Origin: Linum tenue
Taxonomy: Eukaryota > Streptophyta > Magnoliopsida > Malpighiales > Linaceae
Direction: 5' to 3'
NCBI GenBank assembly: GCA_946122785.1
Contig: CAMGYJ010000005.1
Coordinates: forward strand, 66,290,200 to 66,354,199
Length of the DNA stretch: 64,000 nucleotides
Shown: positions 1 through 9,300 of the stretch, one piece after another
Layout of the letters: every line of letters begins with the position of its first letter
Position numbering within the stretch: position 1 is the first letter of the stretch
Translations under genes and position numbers: made by a program
The notes under the pieces: model-generated
Seen by the model: only the letters and a program-made list of their open reading frames with translations
Database searches by the model: none
Told to the model about the DNA's origin: nothing

Positions 1-555
1 AGGCCGGAGTGGCACATTCTGAACCTGCTGATCACCCGCTCCATCGTCCCCAACGCCATCGGCTCGCATAAGGTTCCGAAGCGGGTGCTGTACGCCATGT
101 CCTGTATGGGGGATCCGGAGGACATGCTCCACTGGGGATCTTTCATGGCCACCACCTTCTCCCGAGTCCACGGGAATCCCACCCACCTCTTCTGTGGTCC
201 CTTGATCACCCGGTTGGCACGCCATTTCGGGATCAGCTTCGAGGGGCTTCATGATGCTTCTGAACAGGGCGGCTCCGCACCCCTCAGCCGGTACGTGCTC
301 CACAGCGCATGCCTCCTGGCCACTGATGACATCCGCACCTGGGTGGATGGGCTTTCTACTGCTCTCATCGAGCAGGAGAGAGATCGAGGCCGCCGTCTGA
401 TGGAGTATTCCGAGCATCTGCTCCAGGCTTGTCACCCTCTAGCGGAGCACCACTGGAACACCCGGTGGGAGCATTCACCGCCACGGCAGCCACCGGAGGA
501 TGGCGTCGACGACCTTATGGATCAGATTGACTTCTCCGGTCTCGGAGGGCCCTAG
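1..555 (+). CDS. Athila-type retroelement ORF, 3' part (plant transposon protein domain-like)
   Basis: The frame is open from base 1 to a TAG at 553-555, so this is the C-terminal part (184 residues) of a protein that starts before the window. The pattern W-I-x-N-L-L-I-T, then I-V-P-N-A-I, R-V-L-Y-A-M and later G-P-L-I-T-R-L-A-x-x-F-G-I resembles, from memory, the 'putative plant transposon protein' domain found in Athila/Tat-type LTR elements. That element class also fits the downstream layout: a long untranslated tail, a purine tract at 2441-2449 and a 1.3-kb terminal repeat. The C-terminal 50 residues are acidic and low in hydrophobic content. Function is unknown; it could be a gag-like or envelope-position ORF. 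The family call rests on pattern memory, not on a search. Confidence 0.6.
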   Translation, partial: RPEWHILNLLITRSIVPNAIGSHKVPKRVLYAMSCMGDPEDMLHWGSFMATTFSRVHGNPTHLFCGPLITRLARHFGISFEGLHDASEQGGSAPLSRYVLHSACLLATDDIRTWVDGLSTALIEQERDRGRRLMEYSEHLLQACHPLAEHHWNTRWEHSPPRQPPEDGVDDLMDQIDFSGLGGP

Positions 556-2451
556 GGGCATGTTTTGAGAGTTTTTTTTTCTTTGTCAGCCTGCAAACTG
601 TTTTGTGTCGGTTTTTGTTTCTTTTTCTTTTCATTTTGGATGCTGTCCTATTGGGCTGACCATTGGACCTAACGTATGTGTTTGAGCTTTTTGGTTTCCT
701 TTAGCTCTGCCTGTGTTCCCGACTGGTCCTCTCTCCAGTCCGTTCCATGCCGACTGGTCCATTTCCAGTCTCCTGCAGTCTGTCCACACCGGTAACATCG
801 TTCCCCTTTCCTTTCCTCTTCTCCATTAAGGGCAATGTCGGTCTTAAGTGGGGGGGGGGGGGATGATGTTTATCTTTTGACTGCACCCGATCTGTTTGTG
901 TGCTTGGAGCCTAGTCCACTGTCCAAATCTCGAGATTTGAGGGCTCCAAGCACTGCTGTTTGCTTGATGATTGATCGTATTGGCACTGTGGATGTGATTA
1001 GTAGATTGAATGGCTTTTGACTCGATGCATGACAACTTGAATGTGACTAAGACAGCCTATTACGATGACTGAGATGTGTAGTAGAGTTGTGTAGGGGTTC
1101 AATTTTTAACTGTTTGCTTACCAACTGCGACCTGCATTTGATCACTTGCTTTTGACAGTCATTTATGCATCTAGTTCAGGAAATCAGAATGTGAGATAGA
1201 GCATATAGGTAGCCATGTGAGATTTGAGCCTGCTCGTTTCTTACTTGTGCGATAGATTCCTCTTCCATGAAATGTAGCATTCACGTTGTCACTAGCTAAG
1301 ATGATGGAGGCATAGGATTAGCCCACGACCAAACTAACTGTCCCGATGTGCCATATCCCCTAGTCAGCCCCTTTGAGCCGTGTGTTATCCTTTCTTTCGG
1401 TCTAAAATGAAAAATCACCCTTTGCATCTTGTAGAAGGTTCCACAGAGTGTATTTGAAAAATGTGCAGAGGTGGTGGTTCTCTTAAATGATGAATAAAGA
1501 AAAAAAAAATAAAGAAGAACAAAGAAAAATGAAGGCAAAAGAGAGCCACCACCAAAATTCTGAATAGTGCCCATTAGGTAGTGTTTCTTAGCAGTCTGGC
1601 TTGGAAATCCTATGAATAAAGAAAAAAAAATAAAGAAGAACAAAGAAAAATGAAGGCAAAAGAGAGCCACCACCAAAATTCTGAATAGTGCCCATTAGGT
1701 AGTGTTTCTTAGCAGTCTGGCTTGAAAATCCTAGTATTTATATAACCTCCTTCGCTCTTGTGCCCTAAAGAATTTGATTAATGCAGAATAGCAGAACGGA
1801 AGTTACTGGTTGCTTGATTATGGTTTTGTCGGGTTTGGAAATGTGGAACCTTGTGTTATAACTGCCACCACCTAAAAGGCCTTTTCCCCATGTCCAAGAC
1901 CCTAGCCAGTCATTTGAACCTGTGTCTAAGACCTCCGGATTAGTTAGTGGTGACACCCCTTTTGTGAACTCTAGCATTTAGAGGCTGCATTCATGGTGAA
2001 GAGACGTTAGGGATTGAGAGACTAAGCATGCGCATTTTTCGCATCAATTTGTCCTGACCCCACTGGTCGAGAGTGAGCGATTCATGTTCTCATTTTCTCT
2101 ATACTCTTTACCCCGGTAAGGACCTAGATTGCTCGGTTTTAATTCTGATATCTTGAGCTTTGTGCATGAAGTGATTGTTTTGAACAAGTGATTGAGTCGA
2201 GTCTATGTTGGTTGGTGAACAGGAGAGAACTCTTCCTTTGCTCGACTTTATTGCATTCGAATGTCGTCTGTGGTGGTTGTCTAGGTTGTCATTCGAGTTG
2301 CCCTGTGTTGATGATCGAAAGCCAGTATGATCCAGGTGTTTTGTGCCGATACGATTTGCCCTAAAGCCTGCTTGATTGAAACGTTTTGAGCTTACCTGGT
2401 GTCTGACTTGGTTTGCTTAGGGACAAACAAACGGTTAAGTGTGGGGGAGTT
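556..2451 (+). mobile_element. Athila-like element: untranslated region between last ORF and 3' LTR
   Basis: This 1.9-kb stretch has no credible ORF. It holds a G homopolymer directly after TTAAGT near 848-861, a second TTAAGTGTGGGGGAG motif at 2435-2449 that serves as polypurine tract for the 3' LTR, and a tandem duplication at 1490-1732. Two TTAAGTG-plus-G-run motifs in one element are reminiscent of internal purine tracts in plant Athila/Tat elements (family knowledge). Confidence 0.55.
1490..1732. repeat. 122-bp tandem duplication
   Basis: Two nearly identical copies, 1490-1611 and 1612-1732, each start at ATGAATAAAG plus an A run and end at GAAATCCTA. They differ by one base in the A run and one G/A change, so the duplication is recent compared with its surroundings. 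Confidence 0.9.
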
Positions 2452-3777
2452 TGATAGACCAATAATTACACATGTTTTCACCCCATTCTGAAGCCGTGTG
2501 AGATGTGGATTCTAGTGTTTTAAGCCAATTTCACGCTAGGGTATGTGTTTATGTCGTATTTCAGGTCCTGGCGTTGGAATCGAGGCGGAGGAACGAGTTC
2601 TGGGTCGAAAGGAGCGAAGTTGGGACAAAGTGAGCCGCAGGAGGAAAATACCCGGTCAGCTGGCCAAATACCCGACCGGGTATTCACTGTTTTGGGCGCC
2701 CGAGAAACAGAGAGGGGCCCGGGCAGATGACTTAAATCCCCGGTTGGGGATTATGGAAAGTGACCGGGAATTTTAGCTTTATCAAAGCGGCGCGTTTTGC
2801 ATATACCCGGTCGAAACCCGAGATACCCGACCGGGTATTTCGACCGGGTATCGCGACCAGGCAGCCAATTTAAGGAGAAAGAAGGCCAACATTGAAGGGT
2901 TCCGAGTTTTTGAGAGAGAAAGCGATCCCTAGAGAGAGAAAGCGACGAACCAGAGTTCCCAAGTGCCATAGCTCGATCTTCATCACCATTGGAGCCCGGC
3001 TTGAGCTTGGAGAAGTGCCGATTAAACGTCCAGGAGCAGAAGTCCATCTTCACAGTATGATTTCCGCGTCTGAATCTGCTTTTGCTTCTTTCTCTATGGA
3101 GTAGTTCCCCCATTCATCTGGGTATGGGGAACCCTAGATTTGTATGCTAGGTCTGATTGTATGAACCCAAGTACAGAGTTTGTGAATTGATTATATTCGA
3201 TTGAGGTTTGAATGATTGAATGACTTGAATCCTGATCAAATTCCTGTTGTTTCTGCTTTGACATAGAATGAGAATATCTGTCTAGGTTGATAGAGTATCC
3301 TTAATCGAAGGTGGCGAATTGGTGACTTTAGTCGAGGAGCCAATTCGCTATTCTGTACCGAAGTCAATTCGGTAGTGGAGGTTTGGTTCGTTAGGGCCTC
3401 AATCTGTTTACTCCGGTGGAGGTTAGTCGCTCGGTAGAGACTCAGATTGAGAGGGTCTGGAGACCTTTAGTCGAGACTTCAGGCTAATTAAGAACCTTCC
3501 GCAGTATAACTTTCATGAAAACTGAACTTGGAAAATTGCAATCCGACTTAACTGCAGTCTAGGGGGAACCATATCCGGGTGACCTCTCTTGACTTGACAA
3601 CAACCGTTTACTTGCTTTGTGTTTTTGTTTGCTTGAATTTTCACTAAAAGTTCACTGCTAGATAACGAGAATTCACCGAGTAGTCATCACATCTAGGACC
3701 CGGGTTGACAATAAAACCCAAACCCGCTATACTACGCTTTAGGAAGTGGTTACACTTGGCCATTTTCTAGAGTGACA
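2452..3777 (+). repeat. Putative 3' LTR of the Athila-like element
   Basis: The repeat begins TGATAG right after the purine tract GTGGGGGAG (2441-2449) and ends GAGTGACA, giving TG...CA ends and about 1.33 kb, a usual Athila LTR size. It contains several inverted copies of ATACCCGGTC / GACCGGGTAT between about 2645 and 2860, which could form hairpins. The end at 3777 is chosen from the CA terminus and from the ACTACGC...TTACACTTGG pattern before it, which resembles Athila LTR ends. The 5' LTR is outside the window, so identity and target duplication cannot be checked. Confidence 0.6.
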
Positions 3778-4492
3778 GTAGTTGTGAGTCACCAGCCGAC
3801 TTCTGCCTCCCGCCGAGAGACCTCCGGGACAACATCATCCGACGGTCGCCGACGAAAGAACCAGAGGGAATAGTACTACAGTCTTCAAGCTCCTCACTCC
3901 GCGTCCAACGCCAAAGGCTGCATCTCCGACTCACCAAGATCTGCAAGGAAAGGCAAGGAGGTAGACTAGAGAGAGGAAAGGAGAAGACAAGCCAGATCCG
4001 ACCTCCAATCGCATCTTAGATCAGTCCACCATCTCCAGATCTAAGAACAAGATCGGAGGAACAAAAATCAACCCACCGACGGGGGAGAAGGGAACACCCA
4101 GCAAAGGGGGAAACAGAGCCTAGAAATGGCAAGACAAAGTTGAAATCAGAAGGAGAAAAAGGAACACCATGCAAAGAAGAAGAAGCTCGAAAGATCAAAG
4201 GAGCGTAGGGCTGCCGCCGATCGTCGGAAAGACACCGACAGCAGCCCCTCTCACGTCTGCAAGTGGAAGATGAAGAGAGAAGGCAGAGCGTTTAAAGAAA
4301 GGAGAGAGAAAGAAAAAGTCGTTTGAAAGAGGACTAATTAATAAATACAAGTTGTATCCATTCCATATCCTTTTTAACGGAAGCTTTCTATCCGTTCCTT
4401 TCCTTCGTCACTCTGTTAGGAACTAAAACCTGGAAATTAATTGTTGCCCAACCATTAGCCGACACACCCACATGGTCTGGCAGCATCGAGGG
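3778..4492. other. Unassigned intergenic stretch
   Basis: Purine-rich, moderately GC-rich DNA with many AAGGAG/GAAG runs, no convincing ORF and no terminal repeats that I could pair. It may be an exon or captured gene piece on the minus strand (polypyrimidine there), but I recognise nothing. Confidence 0.3.
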
Positions 4493-4500
4493 GCTGCAAC

Positions 4501-5088
4501 TAGGGCTGCAAACGAGCCGAGTTGAGTCGAGTTTTTGCTTAGCTCTTTTGTTAAATTTTTAGCTCGAACTCGGCTCGAACTCGAATTTTGATAATCCAGC
4601 TCGAGCTCGAGCTCGGCTTGAATAAAAATCATCTAGCTCGAGCTCGACTCGGTAGAGCTTGATAAATGCTCATTAACATAGCTTGTCAAGCTGAGTACAA
4701 GTTCGGCTCAAGATGAGCTCGATTTAAAATCATTCTTGATGGAAAAATGTGTAAACATAAGAATTTAAATGATAGAAATAACACTAGAAACTATAAATAA
4801 CATCTAAATTTCACACACATTTGTATTAACAAGACAATGTTCATGTTTAAAAGAGTAATCCATCCTTTCACAAGCTCTAAACAAGGCAGCTCGCAAGCTT
4901 AGCTCAACAAGCCACTGAATCAAGCTAGCTCGCGAGCTTATCAAGCTGAGCATGGTCTAGCTCAAGCTTGGCTTGTTAACTAACGAGTTGGCTCGCGAGC
5001 CAGCTTGTTAAATAACGAGTCGAGTGTCAAACGAGTTTTTTCCGATCGCCGAGTTGTTCGCGAGCGGCTTGGCTCATTTGCAGCCCTA
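4501..5088. mobile_element. hAT-superfamily MITE with 8-bp TSD
   Basis: The ends are inverted repeats: TAGGGCTGCAAACGAGCC at the left, and TAGGGCTGCAAATGAGCC as reverse complement of the right. The 8-bp direct repeat GCTGCAAC flanks it exactly (4493-4500 and 5089-5096). The 588-bp body carries many GAGCTCGA/CGAGCTTG words and no coding capacity. An 8-bp target duplication and a GGGCTG-type end are typical of non-autonomous hAT elements. Confidence 0.88.
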
Positions 5089-5132
5089 GCTGCAACCCGA
5101 CTTGCAGCCAAATTTCGCCCCCTATCTGCTCC

Positions 5133-5315
5133 CATGTGTTGTAACTATTGACAATGCAAGTTTTGTTCCAATTAATCAACATCTATTATGGTTTCTCTCT
5201 CTACGGTTTTCCGTACGTACTACATAGGAAACTCAAATATTTCTGCAAATCCTAAGCTTATAAGTACACAACATTATTGTTTTCACTCATTTATAGGATT
5301 AGACTTGGTTGATAG
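5133..5315. repeat. Orphan copy of subtilase upstream block
   Basis: This stretch from TGTTGTAACTATTGACAA onward closely matches DNA upstream of gene 1 (about 16186-16370) and gene 2 (about 53450-53625), including CAAGTTTTGTTCCAATTAAT. No subtilase coding sequence lies next to it, so it is a detached duplicate. It stops where the TACCAC element begins, and the block resumes at about 6740. Confidence 0.8.
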
Positions 5316-5323
5316 GATGACAT

Positions 5324-6349
5324 GGGAGCAGATAAGGTGAGTAACCTTGTGGTGAGTAATCATGAGTAACCTGTCCACATCAGCATGACATCAACATCCT
5401 CTATCTCCTGGAAAGCCTTTAATTTTCTCCTATTTAATATTTGAAGAACGATTTCTCACTCATTTTAAGTCGAAATTTAATTTTTTTTGCACAGTTAGAT
5501 CAGATTAATTGTGCTCTTCAAAATGATATCCACTTTAATATATTTTTCGAACAAAAAAAATTGAGCAATTTTTTACCAGTCTATACCATATGGTATTGAC
5601 TGGTAATCTGGTATTGAAATAAAAGCATACATATGGTATGAAAAAAATACCATGGTGGTATGAACAAACCAAGGCTGTAGGATGGTTGAATACATGATAG
5701 TAGAAATATATTAATTGTCATTTACGACTTTTAACATTGTATACCACAAGATACCACCCCGTACCAGGGTGGTATTGTATGGTATTGTGTGGTATTTTTT
5801 GGTCCTATAATTTTTTCACCCATAAATTTGTAGATCCAATAGATCATGATGAACTCGTCCCTTCTGTGCAAACGTTTTCAAAAACGAATTAAAAACGAAG
5901 AAGATACCATACAATACCACCCCGTACCAGGGTGGTATTGTATGGTATTGTGTGGTATTTTTTGGTCCTGTAATTTGTTCACCCAGAAATTTGTAGATCT
6001 AATAGATCATGATGAACTCTTCCCTTTTGTGCAAACGTTTTCAAAAATGAATTAAAAATGAAGAAAATACCATATGGTATGCAGTTGGTACCGAGAGGCC
6101 ATAATTTTTTGTTCTAAAAAAATATTTAAAATTGATCTCATTTTGTAGAGCACGATGAACTCGTTCCACCTGTGCAAAAAAAATTAAAATCCGAGTTAAA
6201 ACGAAAAAGATATGAGCCGATTAAGAAAGCTAGAGAAAATAAAAATGATCTTTAATTCCCCATCCTTAGATCTGGATTTTCTAAATGAAGAGTTCAGATT
6301 TGGTTATTGATGGATGCATAACCCATGGTTATGCACCCTATCTTGAGCC
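5324..6349. mobile_element. TACCAC-rich DNA element, copy 1
   Basis: This segment matches 62419-63269 over nearly its whole length, starting near GTGAGTAACC and ending near TTATGCACCCTA. The ends form an imperfect inverted repeat: AGATAAGGTGAGTAACC against AGATAGGGTGCATAACC as reverse complement of the right end. The core repeats TACCATATGGTA and GGTGGTATTGTATGGT. It interrupts the duplicated subtilase upstream DNA. Superfamily is unclear and there is no coding capacity. Confidence 0.65.
5750..6075. repeat. 163-bp tandem duplication inside copy 1
   Basis: TACCACCCCGTACCAGGGTG occurs at 5752 and again at 5915, and the following bases (GGTATTGTATGG..., GATCATGATGAACTC, CAAACGTTTTC) repeat in the same order. 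The second copy of the element at 62.4 kb has only one unit here, so the duplication happened after the two copies parted. Confidence 0.85.
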
Positions 6350-6357
6350 GGATGACA

Positions 6358-6730
6358 TAGCATGCCTATCTCTAAAAGGGTTGGCAAAATGATACCCCTA
6401 TTAATTATAGGTTTTAAGGTAATTAATTTGTGTTGCATTTAATAATCTGTATGAATTAAATACACATATTAATTACTTTCCTTTTTTCTGTGCACTGGTA
6501 GTTGTATAAGTGCAATGGTAGATGTATCATTGCAATGGTAGTTCCAAAAAAGGAACGTAATTAATATGAGTTCAGTATACAGGTGCAATGGTAGTTAAAA
6601 AAAAGGAATGTAATTAAGATGAGTTTTTAATTTCCAAAAATTATTAAATGCAACACGAATTTATTACAAAAAATAACTATAATTAATAAGGGTGTCATTT
6701 TTTCAACCCCTTAGAAGGGTTAGCATGCTA
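6358..6730. mobile_element. MITE with about 55-bp imperfect TIRs
   Basis: Left end TAGCATGCC...AAAGGGTTGGCAAAATGATA and right end, read on the other strand, TAGCATGCTAACCC...GGGGTTGAAAAAATGACA match with small gaps, continuing into CCCTTATTAATTATAG and GTGTTGCATTTAATAAT. The body is AT-rich without an ORF. The target duplication is not clear, so superfamily is open (Mutator-like possible because the TIRs are long). Confidence 0.6.
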
Positions 6731-6735
6731 ACAGA

Positions 6736-7027
6736 TCCCTTGGTAGTCCATAAGTGTGTAACTATGAATTATCATTCTCCCATTTAAAATGTAATTAAGT
6801 GTTTGTAAAACTGCACCATACCAACACTCTAATCGGAAAAATCTCTTATTGAAACCAAAACTCTGAGGAGGTTTTAGCGGTATGTAATAATTGAACTCTG
6901 ATTAAAACACGGTTTCAGTACAAAATATCTTACCACTTAATTCTTTTCCGATACAACCTCTTGTATGGTTTCACAATTCTCAATATATATTATTTGAATA
7001 TATAAAGCAAAGTAAATTTAAGGGGTT
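6736..7027. repeat. Subtilase upstream block, continuation
   Basis: From CATAAGTGTGTAACTATGAATTATCATTCTCCCATTTAAAAT this matches 53630-53670 plus 54452-54688 upstream of gene 2, and 8720-8820. It carries the uninterrupted site (ATTTAAAATGTAAT) of the MITE that sits at 53671-54451 in the gene 2 copy. Confidence 0.75.
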
Positions 7028-7230
7028 CAGTGGCAACGACGGATCTAGGACATGATAGAGCACTGAGCCGCATTTGAATAGAAAATTAGATATCGTGAAC
7101 AAAAATATATGATATTATTGTTTTCATTACAATGTCAATTGTACATAATAGTCTTTTAATTTAGCAAATTTATTAATAATGGAGTCTTCATCCATACCAA
7201 TAAAATACTCTGTTTAAAAAAATAGTTACC
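7028..7230 (-). pseudogene. hAT transposase C-terminal tail (remnant)
   Basis: The minus strand reads D-S-I-I-N-K-F-A-K-L-K-D-Y-Y-V-Q-L-T-L-stop, the usual last residues of TTF/DUF4371-type plant hAT transposases. The adjacent CAGTGGCAACGACGGATC resembles the CAGTGGCGGA terminus of those elements. The same tail exists at 54689-54900 next to a longer fragment. Only the very end survives here. Confidence 0.55.
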
Positions 7231-7239
7231 GCTACTCCT

Positions 7240-8690
7240 ATGGAGATTCATGTGGAGAGCTCCGCGACTACACTATAGCTACGACTATGGAGATCCTTCA
7301 TGGAAGAAGAGCTCCGCGAAGGAGTTATAGAGATAAAGGTAAGTTTGACAGATGTGTTTCTGTGTTGATTTGGTTGTCCCCTCTCTCTCCTTGCTCCGGT
7401 GATTTTATCTGAAATCACTTGCGTAGTCTTCACGCCCCGTGGAACTGCTTCCTCAACCGCTCCGTTGTGAACTCCCACTTGTCTTCACTCTTCTCCACAC
7501 TGTCGTAGTCTTCAACCGCTTTGATCTTCTCTTCACTCCCGAATCTCACGTGCAAGAAAATAAGTCCATTATTTTCATTAGCCCGGGACGTCGTTTACAC
7601 CTCCACCAACAAAGTTTCCATAACGACGTCATTGAACCCATTCACGGCATTGCTCAGCTTGCAACACCGTCAAGCTCACTACGTCGTTGAGCTCCACGAT
7701 GTTGTTTTGGCAATGCGGCATCGTTGAATTTCTCGGCGTTGTCGTACTCGTAACGTCGCTGAATTTGCGACCGCAACGTCGATTCCGCTGCGTTGTTGTT
7801 TAACTAGCGGTATTTTTAGCCATGCGACACCGCATTAATTTAATATTTCACGTACCGCAGCATTGTCGGGTTACTTGCGGTGTGGTTTTCTTCCCCAAAC
7901 AGCTCCGTTTGCTTTTTCACTCCACGACATTGTTTTATATTAAACACTGTCGTTTTCTAATCCGCAGTCTTGTTTTCTCTCGCGACGTCGTTTTTAGCCA
8001 AACAACACCATCTAAAATAATTATTAAACATGTTAATTAAACCGGCTCATTATTGTCACGTGGTCAAATTCTCATCCATCGGTGCTGTTTAATATTTCTG
8101 CGACATCGCTTTTCACTAATCGATGCCGACCTTGAACTGCTCCGTCCCGGTCCCATCAAACAATGTCGTTTTTCATTCCACGATATTGTTTTCTACCAAA
8201 CGATACCATTTTTCTCGTCTTGCGGTGCCCTTGGGCTTGCTGGGCCGCCCTCTCCAAACTCCAACCCGTTGTGGTATAGTTTTTACCTAAACGACATCGC
8301 TTACCAAGACCTTTTGCGGTATCGTTTTCTAATCCGCGGTGTCATTGGGTTTACTCGCGGTGCCGTTTTTAGCCAAACGACACCGTTTCCTAGTCTCGCG
8401 ATGCCGTTGAGCTTTGACGTTCGCGGCACCGTTTTATCCCTCATCCGACAAGGAAAAAATAAAAAAAAACATTTTTTTTCCAATAACAACACCAACAGGC
8501 CGAGTGAATCCGACATTGTTTTCACTAAACAATGTCGTTTTAAGCACCTCAGTATTGTTAAGCTTCCTCGCGGTGTCGTTTTAACACTCCGCGATGCCGC
8601 TTAACACCACACAACACCGTTTTTTTGTAATGCGGCATCGAATTAAATACCGAGACTAATTAATGCGGCATTTAATTTAGGCCAAAATTA
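7240..8690. repeat. Degenerate array of GTCGTTTT / AACGACACCG motifs
   Basis: Between about 7587 and 8660 variants of CGCGGTGTCGTTTT recur in both orientations, irregularly spaced 20-90 bp. Clear cases are GACGTCGTTT (about 7587), ACTGTCGTTTT (about 7950), GCGACGTCGTTTTT (about 7981), GCGGTGCCGTTTTT (about 8358), AACGACACCGTTT (about 8375), GCGGCACCGTTTT (about 8420) and GCGGTGTCGTTTT (about 8570). ORFs crossing it are byproducts of the motif. It resembles decayed tandem repeats or transposase-binding subterminal motifs; I do not recognise the family. Confidence 0.6.
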
Positions 8691-8699
8691 TTATAGGTT

Positions 8700-8835
8700 T
8701 AAATAGAAACTTGGTTGGTAAATGGTAATGAGTAGGTGTATAACTATGGATTATCATTCTCCCATTTAAAATGTAATGAAGTGTTTGTGAAACCGTACTG
8801 TACCATCAACTCGACCGGAATTGTGGTACCCGGCA
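8700..8835. repeat. Third fragment of the subtilase upstream block
   Basis: ACTTGGTTGGTAAATGG, GTGTATAACTATGGATTATC and CCCATTTAAAATGTAATGAA match the blocks at 6736, 16345 and 53600. It lies downstream of gene 1, where an upstream block is not expected in a simple tandem array. Confidence 0.7.
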
Positions 8836-9114
8836 TCCTATTCAAATTTAAGTGATATACCTCCCCCAATTCTCATACTTTAGTGGTACCCGAGGTATTT
8901 TACCCCTCTACCGTTACTTGGTAACCTGGACCAGTGCAATTGGATCTTTCCAATTATTTAGTGCCATCCATTCGTCAAGAATACCCATATTGACTTGTAG
9001 TTGTCCAATCATTTTATTCACCATGAGGCACTATTGAAACCTCCAAATTTATTCAATGAAAAAAAAAACCCACCAATTTTTTTTTCATGCAATACACAAA
9101 CAATATGGTGAAAC

Positions 9115-9300
9115 TAGGCAAACCTCCAAAACCACTAGCTCTTGTTGTGGGAAATAGGGCCAAAAGTGACCGGACGCTAAATTAACCCAAATTTATCCGA
9201 TTTTAAATTGACCATGTAGACCAACTCGACCCTCGAAATTGGCTGGACCAGTGAGTATCTAGTGACCAGGACCAGACTTACACCCCTAAACATGCATCCA
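9115..9300. other. Replaced 3' end of subtilase gene 1
   Basis: 3' DNA shared with gene 2 (GAGGCACTATTGAAACCTCCAAATT at 9023 against 50722) is separated from the coding end by this segment, which starts near GGGAAATAGGGCCAAAAGTG. Because of it the gene 1 frame ends in S-A-G-S-V-W-M-H-V instead of the G-K-stop of genes 2 and 3. It looks like a small insertion or deletion-fusion; no terminal repeats are clear. Confidence 0.45.

Noticed and set aside
8053..8604. 183-codon open frame
   Set aside because: It crosses the GTCGTTTT motif array; composition follows the motif, with no recognisable domain.
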